Assembly: GCA_030424865.1 (NCBI GenBank)
Contig: JAUHVR010000007.1
Span: forward strand, 143,859-207,858
Direction: 5' to 3'
Source: Alphaproteobacteria bacterium
GTDB taxonomy: Bacteria > Pseudomonadota > Alphaproteobacteria > Rhodobacterales > Rhodobacteraceae
Length of the DNA: 64,000 bases
Both the position numbers and the translations under genes were made by a program. Below are positions 51,972 through 64,000 of the stretch, in pieces. Under the pieces are notes generated by a model, which was given only the letters and a program-made list of their open reading frames with translations, was not told the DNA's origin and ran no database searches. Position 1 is the stretch's first letter. Each line of letters starts with the position of its first letter.

Positions 51972-53411
51972 TTGAACGTCCTCAGCATCGTTTCGGAATG
52001 TGCCCCTTTTGCCAAAACGGGGGGGCTGGCGGATGTCGCCGGCGCCCTTGCCAAGGCGCTGGGGCCGGCGGGTCTGACCCCTATGACCCTCATGCCGCTT
52101 TACCCGGCGCTGAAACCGATTGCTGAAAAGGCCAAGCCGGTCGCCCGTTTCGATGAACTGATGGGCGGCCCGGCCAAGGTTCTGCAGGTGCGCGCCTCGG
52201 GCGTGGACCTGCTGCTTCTGGACGCGCCGCATCTCTTTGACCGGCCGGGTCATATCTATCTGGACGCCAGCGGCAAGGACTGGTCCGACAACCACCTGCG
52301 CTATGGTGCGCTGTGCAAGGCCGGGGCCGAGATTGCGATGGGTCTGATCCCGGATTGGACGCCCGATGTCGTGCACGCCCACGACTGGCAGGCCGGCCTG
52401 GTGCCGCTGTATCTGCGGCAGGCCGGATCGGACGTGCCGGTGATGATCACGATCCACAACATCGCCTTTCAGGGCATCTTTCCCCCATCGGTCATGGCCC
52501 CGCTTGGCCTGTCGGCCAGCCGCTTCACGCTTGATGGGTTCGAATACTGGGAAAAGGTCAGCTTCCTGAAGGCGGGTCTGGTCTACGCCGATCACATCAC
52601 CACCGTGAGCCCCACCTATGCGCACGAACTGTTGACGCCCGAGTTCGGCATGGGGTTCGAAGGTGTGCTGGGCGCCCGCAGCGACCGGCTGTCGGGCATC
52701 CTGAACGGCATCGATGTCGAAGATTGGGACCCCGCGACCGACCCCCGGATCGCGGCGAACTACAGCACCCGGTCCAAGAAAGGCAAAGCCAAGAACCGCA
52801 AGGCGTTGGCCGAGGCCTTTGGCGTCGACGTGCCGGACAAGGGCCCCCTGTTCGGTGTGGTCAGCCGGTTGACCGCGCAAAAGGGTCTGGACCTGATGGT
52901 CGAGGCCGCGCCGCATCTGCTGGCGCGGGGCGGCAATCTTGTGGTGCTGGGATCCGGCGACAAGGCGCTGGAACGCGCATTTGCCGATTTGGCCACGGCC
53001 TATCCCGACCGCGTGGGCTTTGACACGCGGTTTGACGAAGGGTTGGCCCATCAGTTGCAGGCCGGGTCCGACGTCATGCTGGTGCCCTCGCGCTTTGAAC
53101 CCTGCGGACTGACGCAGCTGTGCGCGCTGCGCTATGGCACGATTCCTCTGGTCTCGTTGACCGGGGGACTGGCTGACACGGTGATCAACGCCAACCCGGC
53201 CGCGCTGGACGCGGGCTGCGCCACCGGCTTTCAGTTCGCGCCGGTGACCACAGGTGCGCTGATCCACGCGCTGGACCGGTGTTTTGACGCCTATGCCGAC
53301 CGCGACATCTGGAAACGGCTGGTGTCCAACGCCATGGCGCAGGATGTCAGCTGGACCACCTCGGCCGCGCATTACGTCGCGCTGTATCAAGAGCTTGCGC
53401 AACCCGCATGA
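51972..53411 (+). CDS. glgA: Glycogen synthase
   Basis: A 479-residue GT5 glycosyltransferase that extends alpha-1,4-glucan from ADP-glucose. The donor-binding loop KTGGLADVAGALAKAL is near residue 15, the catalytic HAHDWQAGL near 138 and VPSRFEPCGLTQL near 375. The start is a TTG at 51972 (GGAGAG 8 nt upstream), giving the usual NVLSIVSECAPFAKTGG. An ATG 8 codons earlier would overlap glgC by 20 nt and is less family-like. Confidence 0.95.
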   Translation: MNVLSIVSECAPFAKTGGLADVAGALAKALGPAGLTPMTLMPLYPALKPIAEKAKPVARFDELMGGPAKVLQVRASGVDLLLLDAPHLFDRPGHIYLDASGKDWSDNHLRYGALCKAGAEIAMGLIPDWTPDVVHAHDWQAGLVPLYLRQAGSDVPVMITIHNIAFQGIFPPSVMAPLGLSASRFTLDGFEYWEKVSFLKAGLVYADHITTVSPTYAHELLTPEFGMGFEGVLGARSDRLSGILNGIDVEDWDPATDPRIAANYSTRSKKGKAKNRKALAEAFGVDVPDKGPLFGVVSRLTAQKGLDLMVEAAPHLLARGGNLVVLGSGDKALERAFADLATAYPDRVGFDTRFDEGLAHQLQAGSDVMLVPSRFEPCGLTQLCALRYGTIPLVSLTGGLADTVINANPAALDAGCATGFQFAPVTTGALIHALDRCFDAYADRDIWKRLVSNAMAQDVSWTTSAAHYVALYQELAQPA

Positions 53412-55485
53412 CCGACCTGACCGTCAGCGAAGGACGCCCCTCACCGCTCGGGGCCACGGTGGATGCGCAGGGCGTGAACTTTGCCGTCTTTTCGGAGCAC
53501 GCGCACAAGATCGAGCTGTGCCTTTTTTCCCAGGATGGCCAGACCGAACTCACCCGCATCCCCCTGCCGGAAAAGCGCGGTGCCATCTGGCATGGGCACA
53601 TCAGCGGCATCGGGCCCGGTCAGCTTTACGGCTATCGCGCGCATGGCCCCTGGGCGCCGATGCAGGGGCATCGGTTCAACCCGACCAAGCTGGTGATCGA
53701 TCCCTATGCGCGGGCGTTCCACGGCACCTGGCACCAGGCGCCTGAAACCCTGGGCCATGACCCGGACCAGAACGATCTGATGCCCAGCTTCGTCGACAGC
53801 GCGCCCTTTGTGCCGAAATGCGTGGTGCCAAAGGTCGACAGCTTTGACTGGCAGGGTGACAGGCATCTCTTCCACCGCTGGTCCGACACGGTGATCTACG
53901 AGGCCCATGTCAAAGGTCTGACCCAGCGCCTGCCCGCCATCCCGGAAGAGCTGCGCGGCACCTACGAAGGCCTTGGCCATCCGGCGGTCATCGATCATCT
54001 GAAGGCGCTGGGCGTCACCGCGTTGGAACTGCTGCCGGTGCATGAGATGGTGGACGAGGGCTTCCTGATCGGCAAGGGCCTGACCAACTACTGGGGCTAC
54101 AACTCCATCGGCTTTTTTGCCCCTGCCGCACGGTATTTCGGGCCGAACGGCCTGGACGGGTTCAAGACCATGGTCCGCTCACTTCATGCGGCGGGGATCG
54201 AGGTGCTGTTGGACGTGGTCTACAACCATACCGCCGAGGGCAATCACCTTGGCCCGACACTCAGTTTCCGGGGGCTCGACAACGCGTCGTACTACGTGCT
54301 GAACCGGGGTCAGCAGCATCGCTATGCCAATGACACCGGCACCGGCAACACGGTGCGCGCGGCGCATCCGATGGTGCTGCGGCTGATCCTCGACAGCCTG
54401 CGGTTCTGGGTGACCGAGATGCACGTCGACGGCTTCCGCTTTGACCTTGCCACCACGCTGGGTCGCGAACAACACGGGTTTGCGGCGGACGGAGGCCTGA
54501 TGGACGCGCTGCGGCAGGACCCGGTCCTGAGCACCGTCAAGCTGATCGCCGAGCCCTGGGACGTCGGTCCTGGAGGCTATCAGCGGGGCGCTTTCCCGCC
54601 CGAGTTTTCCGAATGGAATGACGCCTATCGCGATACGGTGCGCCGGTTCTGGCGTGGCGATGCGCACACCGCGCAGGGGCTGGCCAGCGCGCTGATGGGC
54701 AGCGCCGATGCCTTTGACCACTCGGGTCGCCGTCCGCGTGCCAGCGTCAACCTGGTGACCGCACATGACGGGTTCACGCTGGCTGACCTGACCGCCTACA
54801 ACCACCGCCACAACCACGCCAACGGCGAAAACAACGCCGATGGGCACCATGCCAATTTCTCGGACAATTGCGGGGTCGAGGGCGACACCGACATCCCAGA
54901 GGTGCTGAAAAAACGCGCCCTGCGCCAGCGCAACATTCTGGCGACCCTGTTCTTTAGCCAGGGCGTGCCGATGCTGCTGGCCGGGGACGAGATGGGCCAC
55001 ACCCAGCACGGCAACAACAACGCCTACAACCAGGACAACGAAACCAGCTGGATCGACTGGTCGCAGGCCGATGACGACCTGCTTGATTTCGTGCGCCGCG
55101 TGATCGGCTTTCGCCGCGATCATCCGACGCTGCGGCAGGAACATTTCCTGCATGCGCAGGAACGGCCCGCAGACGAATTGCCCGACGTGGCCTGGCGGGG
55201 GCTGGATGGTCGCCCGGTGAACTGGCGCGACCCCCTGCTGGACGGGTTCCTGGTGATCCTGCGCGGCGCGGCCGAGGCGCCCGCCTATCACGACAGCCAC
55301 GACGTTGTGCTGCTGGCCGTCAACGGTCTTCAGGACGACCAGACCGTCCAGATGCCAGAACCGGAACAAGGTTTTCACTGGGTGCGCGCCCTGGACACCG
55401 CCCTTCCGCAGGCCGATCCGCGCCCGGCACTGCCGCAAGAGCCGCTGGCGGCCACTTCGCTGGTCGCCTTCTACCGGGCCGCATC

Positions 55486-55489
<4 letters not shown>
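53408..55489 (+). CDS. glgX: Glycogen debranching enzyme (isoamylase type)
   Basis: A 693-residue GH13 enzyme that hydrolyses alpha-1,6 branches of limit dextrins. An N-terminal CBM48-like domain (VNFAVFSEHAHKIELCLF) is followed by the GH13 barrel: DVVYNHTAEG, DGFRFDLATTLG (nucleophile Asp), LIAEPWDVGPGGYQ (acid/base Glu) and VTAHDGFTLADL. Its ATG overlaps the glgA stop as ATGA (53408-53411), so the genes are translationally coupled. Confidence 0.95.
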
Positions 55490-59083
<3,594 letters not shown>

Positions 59084-59160
59084 TCCTTAACGGCTGGCGT
59101 ACGCGCTGCCATCCGCCAAACCGACGATCAGCGCCGCCTTCCGCGCGAACAGGACGACAT

Positions 59161-61548
59161 ATGACCAAGACCTTTTGTGATGCCCTCGATTGGCACCTCG
59201 CCCATACCATCGGAAAAACCGCCAAGGCCGCCACGGCAGACGACTGGCGCATGGCGCTCAGCCGGGTGGTGCGCGACCAGATGGTCGACCCCTGGTTCGA
59301 CGCCACGCGGCGCACCTACGAGCAGGGCAACAAGCGGGTGTATTACCTGTCGATGGAGTTCCTGCTGGGGCGTCTGCTGGAAGACGGGCTGAACAACCTG
59401 GGCTTGACGGACGAGGCGCGCGAGGTGCTGGCCGCACGCGGGCAGGACTTTGACACGGTTGTGCGCAGCGAGCCCGACCCGGCGCTGGGCAACGGCGGGC
59501 TGGGGCGTCTGGCCGCCTGTTTCCTCGACTCGCTCAGCTGTCTCGGCATCCCGGCCTATGGCTATGGCATCCGCTATGCACACGGGCTTTTCCGTCAAAG
59601 CTTTGAGAACGGTGCGCAGGTCGAAGAGGCCGAAGATTGGCTGGCCGCCACAAACCCCTGGGAGTTCGAGCGGCGCGAGGCCGCCTATGACATCGGCTTT
59701 GGCGGGGTGCTGAAGACCGTCGGAGGCAAGCAGCTGTGGCAACCGGACGAGGTTGTGGTCGCGCGCGCCTATGACACGCCGGTCCCCGGCTGGCAGGCCA
59801 AATGGACCAACACCCTGCGCCTGTGGCAGGCGCTGCCGAAAAAGGTCTTTGAGCTGGAGCCGTTCAACCGTGGCGACTACATGGCCGCGGCCCAGCCCGA
59901 GGTGCTGGCGGAAACGATCAGCCGGGTGCTGTACCCAGATGACAGCACTGACATCGGCAAACATCTCCGGCTGAAGCAAGAGTATTTCTTTACCGCAGCC
60001 TCGCTTCAGGATCTGGTGCGCCGCTTCATGATGCATAACGACGACATCCGCGCGCTGCCGCAACACGTCGCGATCCAGATGAACGACACCCACCCGGCGA
60101 TCGCCGGGCCCGAACTGATGCGTCTGCTGATGGACCAGCACGGTTTGCCCTTTGGCGAGGCCTTTGAGGTGGCAAACGGCTGTCTGCACTACACCAACCA
60201 CACCCTGCTGCCCGAGGCGCTGGAGCGTTGGGGTGTGCCGCTGATGACCGAGGTGCTGCCGCGCCATATGCAGATCATCGAGATGATCGACGACGCCGAG
60301 GCACAGACCGCCATGGCGCAGGGCCGTCGCCGCGCGCCCTCGACCAAGATCATCGATCATGGCCATGTGCAGATGGGCAACCTGGCCTTTGTCAGCGCCC
60401 GCAAGGTCAACGGCGTGTCAGCCCTGCACACCGACCTGATGAAACAGACGGTCTTTGCCGATCTGCATGGCGATTATCCGGATCGGATCGTGAACCAGAC
60501 CAACGGCGTGACCCCGCGTCGCTGGCTTTATGGCTGCAACCCCGGCCTGCGCGACATCCTGACCCGCGAGTTGGGTGAGGGCTGGGTGACCGATCTGGAA
60601 CGGTTGAAGGATCTGGCCCCCAAGGCCGAGGATGCGGGCTTTGTCGAAGAGTTCGCGGCCGTGAAGCGCGCCAACAAGGTGCGTCTGGCGGATTGGGTCA
60701 AGGACACGCAGGGCATCGAAATCTCGCCCGACGCGATGTTCGACATCCAGATCAAGCGCATCCACGAATACAAACGCCAGTTCATGAACATCCTGGAAGC
60801 CGCCGCGCTGGCCAATGCCATCCGCGCGAACCCGGATGCGGACTGGACCCCGCGCGTGAAGTTCTTTGGCGGCAAGGCCGCGCCTGCCTATATCGACGCG
60901 AAATACATCATCAACCTGATCAACGACGTGGCGCGGGACGTGAACAACGACCCTGTCATCGGCGACCGGCTGAAAATCGTCTATCCGCCGAACTACAACG
61001 TCACCATGGCCGAACGGCTGATCCCGGCGGCGGACCTGAGCGAACAGATCTCGACCGCCGGGTTCGAGGCCTCGGGCACCGGCAACATGAAGTTTGCCCT
61101 GAACGGCGCGCTGACCATCGGCACGATGGATGGTGCCAACGTTGAAATCAGCGAGTTCGTCGGCCCCGACAACATCTACATCTTCGGCCTGACGACCGAG
61201 GGCGTCGCCGCGGCGCGTCCCGGGTACAACACGCAGTCCTATATCGACGCCGATCCGCGGTTCTCGGAAGTCATCAAGCAAATCAAGACCGGGTATTTCA
61301 GCCCCGAAGATCCTGCGCGCTATCACGCTTTGCTGAAAAAACTGCAAAAGGATGACTACTTCCTCGTCGCGGCGGACTTCTCGGACTATTATGAAACGCA
61401 ACGCCGTGTGGACGTCGATTTCCGCGACACCGCCGCCTGGCATCGTCGCGCCGTTTTGAACACGGCGTTGTCGGGCTGGTTCTCGTCGGATCGGACCATT
61501 TCCGGTTATGCACGCGACATCTGGGATGTTCGCCCGCTGGTGGAGTGA
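59161..61548 (+). CDS. glgP: Glycogen/maltodextrin phosphorylase
   Basis: A 795-residue GT35 phosphorylase that releases glucose 1-phosphate from alpha-1,4-glucan ends. The PLP lysine is K644 in GTGNMKFALNGALTIGTMDG. LSMEFLLGRLLEDGLNNLGL near residue 62, ALGNGGLGRLAACFLDS and QMNDTHPAI are also typical. Length is close to the bacterial norm. An AGGACGACAT site lies before the ATG. The 77-bp gap after pgm is the largest in the operon and could hold a secondary promoter. Confidence 0.96.
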   Translation: MTKTFCDALDWHLAHTIGKTAKAATADDWRMALSRVVRDQMVDPWFDATRRTYEQGNKRVYYLSMEFLLGRLLEDGLNNLGLTDEAREVLAARGQDFDTVVRSEPDPALGNGGLGRLAACFLDSLSCLGIPAYGYGIRYAHGLFRQSFENGAQVEEAEDWLAATNPWEFERREAAYDIGFGGVLKTVGGKQLWQPDEVVVARAYDTPVPGWQAKWTNTLRLWQALPKKVFELEPFNRGDYMAAAQPEVLAETISRVLYPDDSTDIGKHLRLKQEYFFTAASLQDLVRRFMMHNDDIRALPQHVAIQMNDTHPAIAGPELMRLLMDQHGLPFGEAFEVANGCLHYTNHTLLPEALERWGVPLMTEVLPRHMQIIEMIDDAEAQTAMAQGRRRAPSTKIIDHGHVQMGNLAFVSARKVNGVSALHTDLMKQTVFADLHGDYPDRIVNQTNGVTPRRWLYGCNPGLRDILTRELGEGWVTDLERLKDLAPKAEDAGFVEEFAAVKRANKVRLADWVKDTQGIEISPDAMFDIQIKRIHEYKRQFMNILEAAALANAIRANPDADWTPRVKFFGGKAAPAYIDAKYIINLINDVARDVNNDPVIGDRLKIVYPPNYNVTMAERLIPAADLSEQISTAGFEASGTGNMKFALNGALTIGTMDGANVEISEFVGPDNIYIFGLTTEGVAAARPGYNTQSYIDADPRFSEVIKQIKTGYFSPEDPARYHALLKKLQKDDYFLVAADFSDYYETQRRVDVDFRDTAAWHRRAVLNTALSGWFSSDRTISGYARDIWDVRPLVE

Positions 61549-61553
61549 TTTGA

Positions 61554-63764
61554 ATGGTCGCTGAGGCCAACCAGGACACGGAATTCCCGACGACCATTGC
61601 GCAGCAACTGGTCGAAGGCACCTGTGCCGAACCGTTCCGCTGGCTGGGTATCCACCGTGTGGGGACAGAGTGGCGGTTGACCGTCTGGGCCCCCGGCGCC
61701 GAGGACATGGCCGTGTTGGACGCACAACTGCGCCTGCCGCAGGCCAAGCTTGCGCGCATCGATGGGCGCGGCCTGTTTTCCGGCATTGTTCCGGGCAAGC
61801 TTGGCACCGAAGGGTACCGTCTGCGCGCCCGCGCCGGTGACACCGAATGGACCTTTGACGACCCCTATCGCTTTGGCCCGGTTCTGGGCGAACTGGACGA
61901 ACACCTGCTCGCCGAAGGCGCGCACCTGGAGCTGTGGAACAAGCTGGGGGCCCATCCGATGACCCTGCAAGGGGCGACGGGCACACATTTTGCCGTCTGG
62001 GCCCCTGGCGCGGCACGGGTTTCCGTGGTGGGCGATTTCAACGCCTGGGACGGGCGTCGGCATGTCATGCGGTCCCGCGGGACAACGGGTGTCTGGGAAA
62101 TCTTCCTGCCGGATGTCAGTGAAGGCGCGGTCTACAAATACGAGATCCGAACGCATTCGGGCGACCTGCTTCTAAAGGCCGACCCGGTCGGTTTCGGGTC
62201 GCAACACCCGCCTGAAACCGCCTCGGTCGTGCGCGATCTGCGCGAACATGTCTGGACCGACTCGGGCTGGATGCGGGACCGGGTGTCAAAGCAGCGCGTG
62301 GACCAGCCGATCTCGGTCTACGAGGTGCACCTGGGGTCCTGGCGCCGTGTGCCCGAGGACGGCTATCGCCCGCTCAGCTATCTGGAACATGCAACGCAAC
62401 TGGTCGATTACGCTGCTGACATGGGGTTCACCCATATCGAGCTGCTGCCAATCTCGGAACACCCCTTCGACGGGTCTTGGGGGTATCAGCCGACGGGCAT
62501 GTATGCGCCGACGATCCGCTATGGCACGCCCGAAGAGTTCCGCCAGTTTGTCGAGGCCTGCCATGCCGCGAACCTGGGTCTGATCCTGGATTGGGTCCCC
62601 GGGCATTTCCCGACTGATGCCCATGGTCTCGGCCAGTTCGATGGCACGGCGCTTTATGAACATGCCGATCCGCGCGAAGGGTTCCACCAGGATTGGAACA
62701 CCCTGATCTACAACTTCGGGCGGCGCGAGGTTCAGAACTTCCTTGTTGCCAACGCTTTGTATTGGCTCAAGGAATACCACATCGACGGGTTGCGGGTCGA
62801 TGCCGTCGCCTCGATGCTCTACCGCGATTACTCGCGCAAGGATGGAGAGTGGGTGCCCAACCAGTTTGGCGGGCGCGAGAACCTGGAAGCCATCGAGATG
62901 ATGCGCCGCATGAACACCGAAGCCTATGGGCAGGTGCCGGGCATCATGACCGTGGCCGAGGAAAGCACCGCCTGGCCCGGCGTGTCACGTCCGGCGGATG
63001 CCGGGGGGCTGGGATTCGGGTTCAAGTGGAACATGGGGTGGATGAACGACACGTTGGATTACATCCAGCGCGACCCGATCCACCGCAAGCACCATCATCA
63101 CCAGATGACCTTTGGCCTGAACTACGCCTTCACCGAGAACTTCATCCTGCCGATCAGCCATGACGAGGTTGTGCACGGCAAGGGCTCGATGATCGCCAAG
63201 ATGCCGGCCGAGGGCGATGAAGCCTTTGCGACCCTGCGGGCCTATTACGGCTTCATGTGGGGGCATCCGGGCAAAAAACTGCTGTTCATGGGGCAGGAGT
63301 TTGCGCAGGGCCGCGAGTGGAACCACGACATTTCGCTGGACTGGCATCTGCTTGAGGATCCCCGACATGCGGGCATGCAGGCCTTGGTGCGCGACTTGAA
63401 CAGGCTGTACCGCACGCTGCCCGCGCTGCATCTGCGCGATTGCGATCCGGGTGGCTTCCAATGGATCGAGGTCAACGCAGCGGAAGAGTCGATCTACGCC
63501 TGGGCGCGCTATGGCTCGCCGGTGTCGCCACCGGTTCTCGTCATAAGCAACTTCACCCCTGTGAGCCGGGGCTCGCGTCGCTTTGGTGTGCCGGGCGGAG
63601 GCCGTTGGAAGGAAGTCCTGAACACCGATGCAAGCGAATACGGCGGCAACGGAGAGGGCAATCTGGGCGGTGTAGAGGCCGAATCCATTGAATGGAATGG
63701 AATGGCGCAATCGATCGAAATCACCGTTCCGGCCATGTCGACCCTCATGTTTGTGCAGGAATAG
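61554..63764 (+). CDS. glgB: 1,4-alpha-glucan branching enzyme
   Basis: A 736-residue GH13 enzyme that makes alpha-1,6 branches. The N-terminal double beta-sandwich carries GTHFAVWAPGAARVSVVGDF. The barrel has HIELLPISEHPFDGSWGYQP, the nucleophile in DGLRVDAVASMLYRDYSR, the acid/base in IMTVAEESTAWPGVSRP and LPISHDEVVHGKGSM. Length is that of the long GlgB type. It is the last operon gene, 5 bp after glgP. The stop lies inside a small tandem duplication (AATAGGCGT at 63760 and 63771). Confidence 0.96.
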   Translation: MVAEANQDTEFPTTIAQQLVEGTCAEPFRWLGIHRVGTEWRLTVWAPGAEDMAVLDAQLRLPQAKLARIDGRGLFSGIVPGKLGTEGYRLRARAGDTEWTFDDPYRFGPVLGELDEHLLAEGAHLELWNKLGAHPMTLQGATGTHFAVWAPGAARVSVVGDFNAWDGRRHVMRSRGTTGVWEIFLPDVSEGAVYKYEIRTHSGDLLLKADPVGFGSQHPPETASVVRDLREHVWTDSGWMRDRVSKQRVDQPISVYEVHLGSWRRVPEDGYRPLSYLEHATQLVDYAADMGFTHIELLPISEHPFDGSWGYQPTGMYAPTIRYGTPEEFRQFVEACHAANLGLILDWVPGHFPTDAHGLGQFDGTALYEHADPREGFHQDWNTLIYNFGRREVQNFLVANALYWLKEYHIDGLRVDAVASMLYRDYSRKDGEWVPNQFGGRENLEAIEMMRRMNTEAYGQVPGIMTVAEESTAWPGVSRPADAGGLGFGFKWNMGWMNDTLDYIQRDPIHRKHHHHQMTFGLNYAFTENFILPISHDEVVHGKGSMIAKMPAEGDEAFATLRAYYGFMWGHPGKKLLFMGQEFAQGREWNHDISLDWHLLEDPRHAGMQALVRDLNRLYRTLPALHLRDCDPGGFQWIEVNAAEESIYAWARYGSPVSPPVLVISNFTPVSRGSRRFGVPGGGRWKEVLNTDASEYGGNGEGNLGGVEAESIEWNGMAQSIEITVPAMSTLMFVQE

Positions 63765-64000
63765 GCGTGGAATAGGCGTTCTATTGGGGCATTGTTTCCA
63801 ATTTGAATTCTGAGCGCCAGCGTTTGCGGCGCAAATTAGGCGAATCTGTGAAAGTGGGGTTATCGTCCTCATGTGTTAAGGAACGTCTGATCTACCGTCT
63901 TGGCTACGCCGATTTCCGTGGAATCGGGCTTTGATTGAGCAGACAGGAACCGATTTTGGGCTCGTAGCGCCAGAATTGGCTGTCGTGAGGCCCCCAACGC
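63765..64000. other. Non-coding region after the glycogen operon
   Basis: No credible coding frame is visible. A bulged GC hairpin (GCGCC...GGCGC, near 63813-63831) and an imperfect CCGATTTCC/GGAATCGG hairpin (near 63909-63927) are present, but neither has a T-tract, so the operon's terminator is not identified. Confidence 0.5.

Noticed and set aside
63760..63779. Tandem AATAGGCGT copies at the glgB stop as an attachment site
   Set aside because: Only two 9-bp copies 11 bp apart, with no integrase, tRNA or second site nearby; probably a local duplication.

Overview
The window is high-GC, gene-dense DNA from an alphaproteobacterium, most likely a marine Rhodobacterales (Roseobacter-group) chromosome. 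This rests on protein style, gene order and start-codon use: the pmbA / inositol-phosphatase-like / waaA / lpxK cluster, the serC-serA pair, the single-cysteine form of ribosomal protein L36, a DUF4399 protein, and frequent TTG and GTG starts. No database search was possible, so the taxon is an inference. I recognise no phage, insertion sequence, CRISPR array, rRNA gene or origin. No gene-free stretch exceeds about 300 bases.

Layout. 1-5338 is the edge of a surface-polysaccharide locus. It holds a cut-off sulfotransferase-like gene, rfbB and rfbC, and a capsule-type ABC exporter (permease on the minus strand; KpsE-like protein and ATPase divergent on the plus strand). 5342-9157 holds a beta-propeller secreted protein, a LysR regulator with a divergent SRPBCC gene, rpmJ, tRNA-Val(GAC) and an N-formylglutamate amidohydrolase-like gene. 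9229-13625 is a minus-strand lipid A/Kdo operon: pmbA, a CysQ/inositol-monophosphatase-like gene, waaA and lpxK. 13750-16650 has an SDR, a class III aminotransferase and a metallophosphatase. 16783-21640 carries all three enzymes of the phosphorylated serine pathway (serA and serC on the minus strand, serB on the plus strand) with a diheme cytochrome c between them. 21704-35674 is housekeeping and accessory: a cold-shock protein, a second LysR, an OmpA-like protein, acetyltransferases, a molybdopterin-binding-domain protein, sfsA, map, rsmD, a ferredoxin-reductase-like flavoprotein, a peroxiredoxin, a pterin dehydratase, GDPD and RidA.

35888-46244 holds a large secreted phytase/esterase-like protein, an OmpA-like protein paired with a secreted caspase-fold protein, an ECF sigma factor overlapping a membrane-anchored VWA-domain protein, the tRNA hydroxylase trhO, a short Hsp70 and an APH-like kinase. 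46334-50598 has the two NAD-salvage enzymes pncA and pncB flanking a membrane hybrid histidine kinase. 50702-63764 is a complete seven-gene glycogen operon: glgC, glgA, glgX, malQ, pgm, glgP and glgB. It covers ADP-glucose synthesis, elongation, branching, debranching, phosphorolysis, glucan transfer and hexose-phosphate interconversion.

The most interesting non-coding signals are these: a 24-bp perfect inverted repeat between serC and serA; hairpins in the serC leader; a C6 tract in the glgC leader that could pair with the ribosome-binding site or with an alternative G-tract; overlapping palindromes in the tRNA-Val leader behind a good sigma-70 promoter; several operator-like palindromes next to regulators; and a short motif repeated at two convergent gene junctions. 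The protein contexts most worth following are the ECF sigma/VWA pair, the OmpA/caspase pair and the kinase embedded in NAD salvage.
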